From: Cephalotrichum gorgonifer
Taxonomy: Eukaryota > Ascomycota > Sordariomycetes > Microascales > Microascaceae
Length of the DNA stretch: 64,000 nucleotides
Reading direction: 5' to 3'
NCBI GenBank assembly: GCA_900312665.1
Contig: ONZQ02000011.1
Location: 1,326,459-1,390,458 of the forward strand
This document shows, one piece after another, positions 34,532-45,337 of the stretch; within the stretch, counting starts at the first letter, position 1, and the number at the start of each line of letters is the position of its first letter. The notes below the pieces were generated by a model. That model was given only the letters and a program-made list of their open reading frames with translations. It had not been told where the DNA came from and did not search any database. The translations under genes and the position numbers were made by a program.

Positions 34532-37337
34532 ATGGCTACCACGATGTCTCAACCCCCCTCGATACCTCCCCGGCCCTCGAAGAGCCAGGAGAAGGGGAGC
34601 AATGATGCCAAAGCTCCGCCCAAGATCCCTCCTCGCCCTTCGCGACACCTCGAGCGGAAGATATCCGAAGACCGCTTCGCCCCCTCGCCCCTGAGCGGGG
34701 GGTTCCCCAAGAACCCCAAGATCGACCGCTTCAGCCCCGGCGAGGACGTGGACAAGTTCTCGAGCGAGCACCACGAGCACCACCCTGACCGCCCCGGTAG
34801 CGTCTCCATGCCCTCCCTCGGCGAGGAAGGCGCCGAATACGCCGCTGCCGTCGAAGAGCTGCAGGAGCCGGAGCGCCCCGAGCAGACCCGCACTGTCGGC
34901 GGCGATATGAAACTGCACGCACCCAAGCCGTCGCTTCCCGTGCAAAGTGCGAAGCAGCGCGTCGCTGCCGTCACCCACATTGACTCGGCGAAGGCTGCGT
35001 CGTTTGGCCTCGGCACCGAGTCGCCGTCGGCCCCCGGCACCCACAAGAAGTCGAGTACGAGCCTTCTCTCTAGCGAGGACGGCCGCGACGTCGACGAGGT
35101 AAATGCCTCCCCGGAGATCGGCCAGCGCGTTCCCATGTACCGGGATGCCGGCGACGTCCAGGCCCCCTCCCCGGCTCCTCAGTCGCTCTCGCCCAAGGCC
35201 GAGAAGGGAAAAAAGCATCACCAGCGAAGTTTGAGCGGCCAGACCGCGGACTGCCCCCCTGGGAGTTACGGTCTTCGTGGCCATGGTCACATTTCCTCAG
35301 ACAAGCTCGAGAAGGCGTATTACGACAAGCACCCGGATGAGCTTCAAAAGGAGCTTACCCGTCGCTACCATGACCGTCAGAATGATTTTGCCATGAGCAA
35401 GAATGAGCTCAATCAGGTCATCCGCGAGACGGCGAGTCATGGCTCTGGCCTTGGTACGTGCACCCGAACAGGCCCTCGTTTAGTTTTACCCTACTAACAG
35501 GTTGGAAGGCACGTCAAATTACCAAGGTACCCCCAGCGAAGACATCGGCTACAAGGCTCACGATGAGTATGCGTCCCGAGTCGCATCCCCTAGCTCCGGT
35601 AGAGCGACCGCCAAGTCCCATCTCAGCGGAGAGTCCCTGGCGGCCAGTAAGCAGCAGGGTGGCAAGGAGACCCAAGACGAAGATACGATTCACGTGGATG
35701 ACCGCCGTGACGATTCGACCACTGAGGAGCGGGACCATGCCCCAATTCTTGCAGACGATGAAGTCGCCAATTATCCCCCTCGCTTCGAGCTACACGCGGC
35801 TGTCGAGCCTTCTCCGGAGGTGCCGGTAGAGCACGAGGGGCCGGCGAGTAGGCCGACTAGTAGACATTCCAGCCGCTCGGCCAGTGCTCACGTCGGACAA
35901 GTCCCTGAGTTTGACATCACGCCGCTTGAGGACGTCAAAGAGTATGAGCCTCTTTTCAGTGAGGAAGGACAGGAGGCCGAACCACTGCCATCGCCCTCGA
36001 TTGACAGGGCTTCAGCCCCGCTTCGGTTCCCCAGCAAGGACATCTGGGAAGACGCCCCGAGCAGCGCACATTACACGGCGGAAGTGACTACTGATGCTGG
36101 CGAGACCGAGCCCTCGCGGGCCGTGCCCGACCGATCCATCCCTACCCCCGCCCAGGCGTTTGCAAAGCACCAGGAAGAACTTGCCGAGAGGGAGGCCCAG
36201 AGAACCAAAAACTTCGTGCCAAGGGGTGACGCAAAGGGGTCCTCGTGGCTACCGTTGCAGCCGGTCGTCGTCGCTGCGGAGGGAACGCAGCCGCGCCCTC
36301 CGTCGCAGCGACGCTTCCCCAGCCGTGACGTGTGGGAAGACGCGCCCGAGAGTCACCACTACCAAACGACGGTCTCCTCAGCCCAAGTCCCCGAGTCCCC
36401 AATAGAACCACCGGATGTTCCTCTCCGTCCCACTCGGAGCAAGGAGAAGCCGGCAGTACCCGAGCGGCCGAAGCCCAAGACGACTCCCAGTGATGAGGCC
36501 CGGCCGAAACCCGTCGTTTCAGACAAGCCGAAGCCTCAGGTCCCAGCTCGTCCGGTCAAGAGCGGGTCGGTGTCGTCCGAGTCGAGGGATGCGCCTGTTC
36601 CCAAGGCGAAACCTGTTATTCCGACCAAGCCGGTAGGCGGTAAGATCGCCGCTCTTCAGGCCGGCTTCATGTCGGATCTGAACAAGCGTCTCCAGCTGGG
36701 GCCTCTACCGCCGAAGAAGGAGGAGCAGCGGTCACCCGTTGGTGAGGACGAGGTGGAGGCGCCTAAGAAGCCTCTCTCGGACGCTAGGAAGGGGAGGGCC
36801 CGTGGCCCGCAGAGGAGGGCGCCGGCGAGGAGTCCTGCCCCCCCGGTTGCCGCTGCCGCTGACACAACGAAGCCGGAGGCGCCGAGTCTGTCGTTCTCTG
36901 TCACGCATGTGATCTGGAGCATCGATCCGGAGGACAGCAACCTCTCCGTCAAGGACGCTGACAGTGAGGAAGCCCCGAAGGACGCCCCCAAGCCCGACGC
37001 CGCACCGGATGCGTCGCCCAAATCGGAGAGTCCCGGAGTAGATGCGCCGACCCCGTCCTCCAGTGACGAGCCTCAAGACTCGTCAAAGTCGAATCCCCTG
37101 AACGCCGAGTCGCCAAACGAGGTCTCGCAGGAAGAGGAGGCCGTGGAGGCCGCCACCTCCGAAGTGGTGTCGACTGACGACGTGACGGCAAAACCCGTCG
37201 TGCCGGCAGTCGAACCCTTGGAGGACGTTCTGGAGGTTGACCGCCTGGGTGACCTGCCTCCCCCTGAACTGGATAGCCCGGCGCCAGTCGTTTCAGACGG
37301 CGCGAAAGAGGGCGACGCAGAGAAGGTGGAGGTTTGA
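34532..37337 (+). CDS. AIM21: AIM21-like actin-patch regulatory protein, 2 exons
   Basis: AIM21 family proteins localise to cortical actin patches and regulate barbed-end actin assembly with Tda2 and capping protein. Exons 34532..35453 and 35509..37337 give 2751 nt and 916 aa. The protein is largely disordered, Pro/Ser/Glu-rich, and starts MATTMSQPPSIPPRPSKSQ with repeated PPRPS motifs (likely SH3 ligands). RFPSKDIWEDAP and RFPSRDVWEDAP are two conserved repeats of the kind that bind partners. The conserved KIAALQAGFMSDLNKRLQLG (~684-703) is diagnostic. The intron has a GTACGT donor and TACTAAC branch but ends GGAAG; using the nearer CAG would put acceptor and branch only 3 nt apart. ATG at 34532 is the first in frame. 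Confidence 0.88.
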
Positions 37338-37975
37338 AAAGACGGCGTAGTGGGAACATTTCGGTAGCAATAATTTGGGAGGGGTGTTGTTTCGAGCGGG
37401 CAGTGCTTTAGGTGGTCATATGGGGCTAAGTGGTCAGCGCCACTGTTACTAAACAGATAGAAGCGACGACCCCATAGCGCTCGGGAGACTTGGTGGCTAT
37501 GGAAACTTTGTTCCTGCTTTGTTCCTGCTTTGTTCTTTCGCTCGTATAGTTAGGTAGCTTGCTTTATGCCGTACTTGTCCGGCTTGATGTGTGTTGTATT
37601 ATCCGTAGACAGGAGACTTGAGGTGTGTCCGGGGTTCCTGCTGTAAACATATGTAACAAACAATAAAGAAGAGTATATAACTAGTGTCAGTATGGTCGGT
37701 CAGGTTGATGTTCTGGATAGGAGCAAATTGCGATCTGAGGTGACCTTATGTGCATTGACGTAGCAAAGTTTATTTGTTTATCTTAGTATAAAATACAGAT
37801 TGTGTCCAGGTGCAAAATATGAAGCCTTTGGAGCACAGATGGAGCGGGAGCAGCCCTCGACTAGCCGCTCCTACAGCTCAGCCGTAATGATGTGCCTCTC
37901 GGGCGCTTTTTCTCTCTTGTACAAGATGGATGAATGGTGGAGATGCGGACTACCAATTGCTATATACTTGGTTCT
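37338..37975. other. Intergenic region between convergent AIM21 and 37976..39058 genes
   Basis: Holds two 3' flanks. A possible polyadenylation signal AATAAA lies at 37662..37667, about 325 bp after the AIM21 stop. CTTTGTTCCTG is repeated in tandem near 37506-37530. Nothing else seen. Confidence 0.45.
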
Positions 37976-39058
37976 TCACCGCTTCGTATCGTCGTTCTGT
38001 CTCGCCTGGGCATTCTCCCGCAAGCGTTCCCATGCGGACACGCCGTCGTCCGACTGAGCAGGAGGTGGGCGACGGGGTTGCGGCTGCCTCCGGGTCTCGG
38101 CCGCTCGGGCGGCGGGTGCCACAGGGGAGGCGTCGTCTATCTCGTCGAAAACAGGATCGTCGGTCGCCCAGGAGTCGGATTCTCTGATAGATGGGGGTGA
38201 TGGGGCTTGGCGCTGGGAACCGGGGGTTCCGTACGTCCGAGGGAGACTGGTCTTTACGGCATCTCCTTGGGGGATACCCCAGCTCTGGGAATCATCGGCC
38301 TGGGACCTGGTGCTCTGCGGCGAGGCTTCCTCCTGCTCCGTCTGCCAGCCCACGGTCCTAGATGTCGCGGGGCTGTTCTCCCCCGTCCGCGCAGTCTGTC
38401 CCTCGGTCGGTAGCTGCGCGGGCGCCCTCCCTGTCCTGTGCAAGTGGTTAATCCTCCTCTGCGCCTCAATATCCTTCACAGACTCCTTGACAGCGTCCTT
38501 CAACCTCGGATCCGAAGAGATCCCCACGGCGGCCCTCACCCCGGCGTACGAAAGGAAGACGGGCGGGACCAGCCAGTTGCAGACCGCAGCGTACACCGCC
38601 AGCCGGCTCGTATGCCACGCAATCCGCGCCGCGGCTCCGTTTAGGATCTGGTATTTCAGCGACGGGAAGACATCCGGGGAGGTCGTCTCCCACTTGGGCT
38701 GCCAGAAGGGGAACCTGAACCTCGCCCGGCCCCTCCAGGCGAGGAACAAGGAGAGGGCGATTACGCTGGGCCGCGCCGAGAGGGCGACGTTCGCGGAGGG
38801 GCTCCAGTGGTCCGTCAGGGCCTCGACCTCCTGGTCGGTGAGGGGGCGGTGGCGGAGGACCTTGGACTGGAAGCTCTGGAGGTTTCTGGTGATTATCATG
38901 CGGTGCATCGAGGCGGGGTCGGAGTAGGCGAGGGAGTGGAAGAAGAAGGGGTGGTGGCCGCGGGCGTCGAGCACGGACTGGACGCGCTCGGGAGTGATGG
39001 CGTGGGAGTCTCCCGGCGAGGATCCGTCCGCCCAGTCGTCGGATGTGTCGGTCAACAT
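37976..39058 (-). CDS. Uncharacterised fungal protein with one hydrophobic segment
   Basis: Single exon, 360 aa from the ATG at 39058; the frame stays open upstream to 39331 but that part is low-complexity and non-coding in character. I do not recognise the family. N-terminus: acidic MLTDTSDDWADGSSPGDS, then an ordered region (~20-190) with a helical HRMIITRNLQSFQSKVLRHR segment and a hydrophobic stretch VYAAVCNWLVPPVFLSYAGV that could span a membrane. The second half is disordered, rich in Ser/Gln/Pro/Arg, and ends with SAWERLRENAQARQNDD, a short conserved-looking tail. Codon use is GC-rich as in neighbours, and the frame is long with few alternatives, so a real gene is likely. It is divergent from DNA2. 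Confidence 0.7.
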   Translation of the reverse strand: MLTDTSDDWADGSSPGDSHAITPERVQSVLDARGHHPFFFHSLAYSDPASMHRMIITRNLQSFQSKVLRHRPLTDQEVEALTDHWSPSANVALSARPSVIALSLFLAWRGRARFRFPFWQPKWETTSPDVFPSLKYQILNGAAARIAWHTSRLAVYAAVCNWLVPPVFLSYAGVRAAVGISSDPRLKDAVKESVKDIEAQRRINHLHRTGRAPAQLPTEGQTARTGENSPATSRTVGWQTEQEEASPQSTRSQADDSQSWGIPQGDAVKTSLPRTYGTPGSQRQAPSPPSIRESDSWATDDPVFDEIDDASPVAPAARAAETRRQPQPRRPPPAQSDDGVSAWERLRENAQARQNDDTKR

Positions 39059-39717
39059 GTTTGCAGTTTGAGTAAATGGAGGTGGTTTTGGGCCGATGCT
39101 TGAAGCTTTTAAAAGAAGTGTTGCACCTTCACATAGAATGGGAATGAAGGGGGGGGTTGAATTGGCTGAATTCGTCTTTGTACCCGGTTTACTTGTCCTC
39201 GGGTTATGTGTGGAGGGGGGTGAGGAACCGTGGTAAAACAAGGCCAAGGGAGGGAGACCTCGGATGTTGCATGATAGCTCGATGATGACGATGACGATGG
39301 GGTGGTGGCAATGGGGCGATCCAATTGACAAAGCTCTGACCAGGTGCCCTAGCCACCGCCACAGTATGGCTAATTGGGTGACCCAGGCCGTTAGATGGGC
39401 CTAAAGCTAGCTTCCCGGCAATACGTCGGCGCCTACCATCAATACATGTAAGCAAAACCAAGCTTTACACGGAACGCGTCTCTCGTCGCGTCTTTTTCCA
39501 ACCCCGCGACTTACATTGAACGAACAACCCATGTTACCTGGGCACCCTGTTGCCTTTCTTGGCCCCACAGCACTCGGCACTGTAGCTAGCAGGCTCCTTA
39601 GACTACGATACATACTCCATAGCCCGAGATTGAATCTCAACACTGCCAAATCCAGCCCAATGTGCAGATAGCAGCGCGTCTAAATCGTTTCTAACGACCA
39701 ACTGCGACAAGTGCAGC
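39059..39717. promoter_or_regulatory. Divergent intergenic region upstream of DNA2 and the 39058 gene
   Basis: About 660 bp between two outward-facing starts. No specific element recognised; an MluI-type ACGCGT cell-cycle box, frequent upstream of replication genes in yeast, occurs once in GGAACGCGTCTC near 39472, which is weak evidence on its own. Confidence 0.35.
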
Positions 39718-42700
39718 ATGTCCCAGGCCGGTCAGAATCCCCCCATAGCTGGGAATCCTAAGGTATGCCACTCCAACAGCCAGCTTTTCCTTTCTTGACC
39801 ATGTCCAAGCACTTGGCAGAGTGCTGATATAGATACGGCGGCTTCCAGAGGGGACCCTGGCAGAGATCATACAGCACGCCCGTCCGACCTAAACTAGATA
39901 GAACTCCGTCGACTATCTCCTCGGCGACGAGAAAGAAGCTCGAGAAACTCAAGTTCAAGCCGAAAACCCCCAAACCGCAACCCGAAGCGACGATAGCCGG
40001 CGAATCGGACAAAGAGAATGTAGCCACCGAGGCCGGGCCCGTTGCGGCGACAGCGGTAGAGAAGGAGGATGCGGCCAGGGCAGATTGGACGAAGCTACCC
40101 AGCGCAACACCCGTTTCCAAGCAAGACTGGCTACGGCCAGGGGAGTCTGGCGGCCGCGCCGAGGAGGATGATAGAAATGTGTCTCCGGATGATAGGCTCA
40201 TGTGGGCGGCTATGCAAGACGACCGGGAGTCAGCGTATCCTCACCTGCTAGGCCTTGCTCGACGGAAGAAGGGGAGGAAGCGGGCGCGGAGCTCATCCCC
40301 GACATCGTCACCGATGGGTAAGGCAAATTCGCCCGTCATCAACATCAAAAAGCTGGCGCAGGCCCTGAAGTCTCCTCACCCCGACCCGACGCTGGATCTT
40401 TGGGACCGCTATACGCTAGGTGTTGTTGGTGAATCGGATGCTCAGGATACCTCCGGCCTTGGTCTCAATGGCCTCTTCCCCACCTCTTCCCCGCGGCCGG
40501 CGGTCGGTAACCTCGGTGTGACGCCACAGAAGGAGTCCGCGTTACGAAAGGCCGTTGCCTCGACACGCCTGCATTTCAACAAACGACGGAAGATAGAGGT
40601 GGAGGAAGATGCGCCGACAGAGACAAGGGTGCGTGTCCCGTCCAAGCATTCTTTGGTGACTTCGCTCCTGGACTCCGTAACCTCGAGTATGCAGGAACCA
40701 CAGGGGAGCCAGGAGCCAAGTCCACTTTCGAAGAAAGAGAACTCGGGACACGTCCGCCAGAGGCTTCCCGCCGAATCCCCTTCGCCCAAAAAGCGAAAGG
40801 GGTCGAGCCCTCCGTCTTCTCCCCCCCGTCCGAAGGGGCTTGAGGCGGCTCCGGAGGTAGCGAATATCTCCGGCCTAGGCGAATCTGACTACGAAGATGA
40901 TGATTTCGACGACGACACGTTTATGGCCATCGACGCGCAAATCGGGTCAGCCCCCGTTATGTCGTGCGGTGGTGCCCGCGGAGCAACTACTGCCGCTCAA
41001 CCAACAGCGGACGCGGTGAAGCCGCCAGAACAGCGACGGTCGAGGCAATCACCCCGGAAGTCCCCCCGCAAGACTAGCTACCCCCCTCACAAAGCAATAT
41101 CGCCAGCACAGGTCGTCCCCTCCGAGGATGACTATGGACTTGATGATGATGATCTTGACGATGATACTCTGATGGAACTGGCGGACCAAGTCGTTCCCAT
41201 GAACTCCTCGGTCCCTAGGCCACTGGACTCCACGAGGAATAACCTCCCTACCACAAAGGTACAAGCGACAACAGCTGAGCCCACCATTGAGGACGACCTA
41301 CTCGACGACGATTTCGGAGATGATGCGGATTGGGATGCAGTGGAGTTAGCCGCGACCCAGGCCGTTGCTTCGCAACCTGCGAAGCCTCAGTCTACCCTGA
41401 GACCATCGAACGTTTCCGGATCCATCCCTGTACGTCACCACAATCGGTCGGAAGGTCTCGTTTGAGCGTTTGCTAAGATCGATCGACAGCGGAGTCAAAA
41501 TTCCCGGGCCATCCAGCGGTATCTAATCACCGCCGTTGTTGAGGGCGAATATATCGACGGCCATGGCAGGCCACTACCAGAAAAGGCAAGTTCCCGCACC
41601 TGGATTGGTCGATCTTGAGTTCCGATAACACTAACTGATACTCTCCAGATGCTCGCCTTGGAGGCCGACATGACGAAAAAGGTTCGGGTGGTCTTGCTCA
41701 GGGGAGACTGGTACGATACCGAAGCACATGCGAACTCATGGGTCCATATCATCGGGGACTTTGACGGCAACGGGCAGTGCGTTATTGACGACACCCACAA
41801 CATGCTAATCCTCCATCCGGACCAGCTCATATCTGCCACTGTCGTGGCAGATTCGTTTGGCTGTATGCGCCGAGCCGTGCTTCAGGACCGTGTCAAGGCA
41901 ACAAGCGACCCAACACCGCCTCTTGTGTACGGGACCTTGCTCCACGAGATCTTCCAGGAGGCCTTGGCGGCCATGCGATGGGATCCGTTGTTCCTAACGA
42001 AAGTCATCAAAACCACCACGGAGAAGCATGTGGAGGACCTCTACACCATCAAGGTCGGAATGGAGCAGGCAAGGGCGCACCTTGAATCGAAGATGGATGG
42101 ACTCAGGGGGTGGGCTACGGCTTTCGTCTCTGCGGAACCCAAGGTACGTCTCGTCTCCCTTTCGCCACTTGAAGATCATACAACTGACATAATTTGCGTA
42201 TGAAGCCGGCGGCCGTCGTCCAGGACCGGAAGGATAAGAAGGTGAACATGTGCATCAGCAAGCTACTCGACGTCGAGGAGCACGTGTGGTCACCCATGTA
42301 CGGCCTGAAAGGGAATATCGACGCTACTGTTCAGGTCACGATCAAGGATGGGAACCAGTCGCAAACTCTGACTGTTCCGTTCGAAGTAAAGACCGGGAAG
42401 CACGCAAATTCACATCACACAGCCCAAACGGCACTATACAACCTCCTCCTCTCCGACCGATATGACATCGACGTGGCCTCCGGCATCCTCTACTATATGG
42501 AGAACTCACTCACGATGCGAATCCCAACCGTGCGCCAGGAGCTCCGCCATATGATAATGCAGCGCAACCGACTGGCTGCCTATATCCGCGAGCGGAGCGT
42601 CCAACTACCGCCGATGATGAAGAGGCAGAATTTGTGTGGAAGATGCTACGCCAAGACCTCATGCTTCATCTACCACCGTCTCGCCGACAACGGCGATGGA

Positions 42701-45025
42701 GAGACCAGTGGCATGGGGGAGAAGTTCAACGAAGTTGTCCGGCACCTCACGCCGAAGCATAGCGAATTCTTCCTCAAATGGGAGAACCTCCTGACCATGG
42801 AAGAGAAGGAGACGCAGAAGTTCAAGCGCGAGCTCTGGACCATGATGAGCGAGGCTCGCGAGAAGCTCGGTCGGTGCTTTGGGGATGTCGTTATCGACCA
42901 AGTCTTGGGAGAATCGGATACCTCAAAGATTAATAGGTTTCAGTATTCGTTTGTCAAGCACTCGCCAGCACCAGGCTTCTCGTTCCTCGAGTCACAGCTC
43001 GTTGTTGGCGAGCCCATCGTCGTCTCGGACGAGAAGGGCCATTTCGCCCTCGGCCTGGGTTACGTGACAGCAGTCCGAAAACATCGGATCACCGTCGCAG
43101 TTGACCGACGGCTGCATAATACGCGCATCCGCCAGCCGGGCTTCGACGAGGTCAACAATCAGGTCTTCGCCGGGATTATGGAGGTAGGGCGGCAGAGGCC
43201 CTCCGACACCGCCGACACCGCGCCACCGATTCGATACCGGATTGACAAGGATGAGTTCAGCAACGGCATGGCTACGGTCCGAAACAATCTTGTCCAGATA
43301 ATGGCTGACGGTGTCTTCGGTGCGCAATCCATCCGCCGCCTCGTTGTGGACCTTGAGCCTCCCACGTTCAAGGCAGCCGCGACGCAGTACGAAACTACGG
43401 GACATGATAGCCTCAATATCGATCAAAAGCGCGCTGTAGAAAAGGTGATGAGTGCGCAGGATTATGCGCTCGTGCTGGGCATGCCGGGGACGGGCAAGAC
43501 GACCACCATAGCACACCTTATACGCGCACTTACACAACAGGGAAAGAGTGTGCTCCTGACGTCGTACACGCATACGGCCGTGGACAACATTCTGCTTAAG
43601 CTTAAGGCGGACAAGATGAGCATTCTACGCCTTGGAGCCCCCGCCAAGGTCCACCCGGAGGTGCAGGAATTCACTACCCTCGCGGGGCATCCCATGTCAT
43701 CTTTCGAGCAGATCAAGGAGGCGTGGCTCGATTCACCTGTCGTGGCGACGACTTGTCTCGGCATCAACCACCCCCTATTCAACGAGCGAACTTTCGACTA
43801 CTGCATTGTCGACGAGGCGTCTCAAATCACTCTCCCTATTTGCCTCGGTCCCATCCGCATGGCCCGGACCTTCGTCCTCGTGGGCGACCACAACCAACTG
43901 CCACCACTCGTCCAAAACGAGAAGGCCCGCGAAGGTGGGCTGGACGTGTCGCTCTTCAAGCTTCTGTCAGAGACGCACCCTGACAGCGTCGTAAACCTCG
44001 AGCACCAGTACCGCATGTGCGAGGACGTCATGACGCTCAGCAATACACTCATCTACGGCGGCAGGCTCCGGTGCGGCACGGAAGAATTGCGGACCCGAAG
44101 CCTCGAGATCCCCGACATGGCGGCACTCAAGCAGAGGCACTATGACGCCACAACGCTGGCGAGGAGTGACGCCCCGCGATCCGTCTGCACGGGGGGGCGC
44201 AGCTGCTGGCTCCGCCAGGCGCTCTCCCCCGAGGCCCGCGTCCGATTCCTAAACACCGACACGCTCTTCCCGCGCGTCCGCGAAGAGGCGAAGGGCAACC
44301 GCATCGTCAACCCCGCCGAGGCCCAGATCATCACGCAGCTGGTCGACGCCCTCCTGACGACGGGCGTGCCGGCCTCGGAGATCGGCGTGATGACGCACTA
44401 CCGCTCGCAGCTCTCCCTGCTGAAGCACTCCCTCCGACACACGGGGGTGGAGATGCACACGGCGGACCGGTTCCAGGGGCGCGACAAGGAGGTCGTCGTC
44501 CTCTCGCTCGTGCGGTGCAACGAGGCAGGGAGCATAGGGGACCTGCTGCGGGACTGGCGGAGGATAAACGTCGCGTTCACGCGGGCCAAGACGAAGCTGC
44601 TCGTGGTGGGCAGCAAGGACACGCTCGGGGCCAACCCGGCGGAGATGGTCGGGAGGTTCGTGGAGCTGATGGTCGAGAGGCGGTGGGTGGCGGACCTGCC
44701 GCCCGACGCGCTGGCGGGGCACTACTTCGAGGAGGGGCCCTCGCAGAGCCAGTGGCTGTCGCCTGGGAAGACGCCGCTGAAGGCCCTGTCACCCCTGAAG
44801 GCAACGACTTCGCCGGGGAAGAAGGGGGGGATGAGGAGCCCCGGGGTGGCGAGGAGGAAGTTGTTCGGGGCCGGGGGCGGCGGGGGGCTGGGCGTCGAGG
44901 GGGAGCTAGATAAGGAGAATGCGGGGCCGAGAAGGGCGGGGATGGCTGAGGGGATGGTGTTGAAGAAGATGCTTGTGGGAAGGGATGTCCTTAATGAACT
45001 GACGGGTGGACGGTTTGCACATTAG
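39718..45025 (+). CDS. DNA2: DNA2 replication helicase/nuclease, 5 exons
   Basis: Nuclear enzyme that trims long Okazaki flaps and resects double-strand breaks. Exons 39718..39762, 39849..41429, 41490..41585, 41649..42143 and 42206..45025 give 1679 codons, 1678 aa. The N-terminal ~540 residues are disordered, with acidic clusters. Nuclease domain: Cys646 (SFGCMRR), HEIFQEAL (~673), Asp778 (GNIDATV), VPFEVKTGK (Glu799/Lys801), and Fe-S cysteines 883, 886 and 892 (LCGRCYAKTSC). SF1B helicase: Walker A GMPGTGKTTT (~1164), IVDEAS (~1273), GDHNQLPP (~1299), HQYRM (~1339), TADRFQGRDKE (~1491) and RRINVAFTRAK (~1524). All key residues are intact. Intron 3 (41586..41648) begins GC (AAG|GCAAGT) and has a CACTAAC branch. 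Intron 4 ends GAAG. It is convergent with the BRE4-like gene. Confidence 0.95.
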
Positions 45026-45337
45026 ATGTCGGTGACGGAAGGGGACGGAGAGTGCACATCGCGGGCTGGGAGAAGAGAGGGAGGAGTAGTTATTGGATGA
45101 GCGTTTTCATGGGTATGGAAGGAGGGAAGCGAGAATGGATTGCATTGATGGTGTTTGTCTACATAGTCTTGTATTATTCTGGGTGTTATCAGGTATAAAT
45201 CATGAAGAATGACATCCGCTTAAGTTTCCAGGTTCCTCCTATAAAATGATCTGCAGTTCGCCGGGTCTTCGTCTAGACTCCGGTCATCTCAGATGGTATA
45301 AGCGAAGAAGTATCGTGACGGCATCCATCACTCCCTT
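45026..45337. other. 3' intergenic region between DNA2 and the BRE4-like gene
   Basis: 312 bp between two convergent stop codons; must contain both transcript ends. No feature beyond that. Confidence 0.5.

Noticed and set aside
39059..39331. Upstream extension of the 360-aa gene to an ATG at 39331
   Set aside because: Extension is His/Pro/Ser-rich and looks like translated UTR; the ATG at 39058 starts a normal-looking acidic N-terminus.
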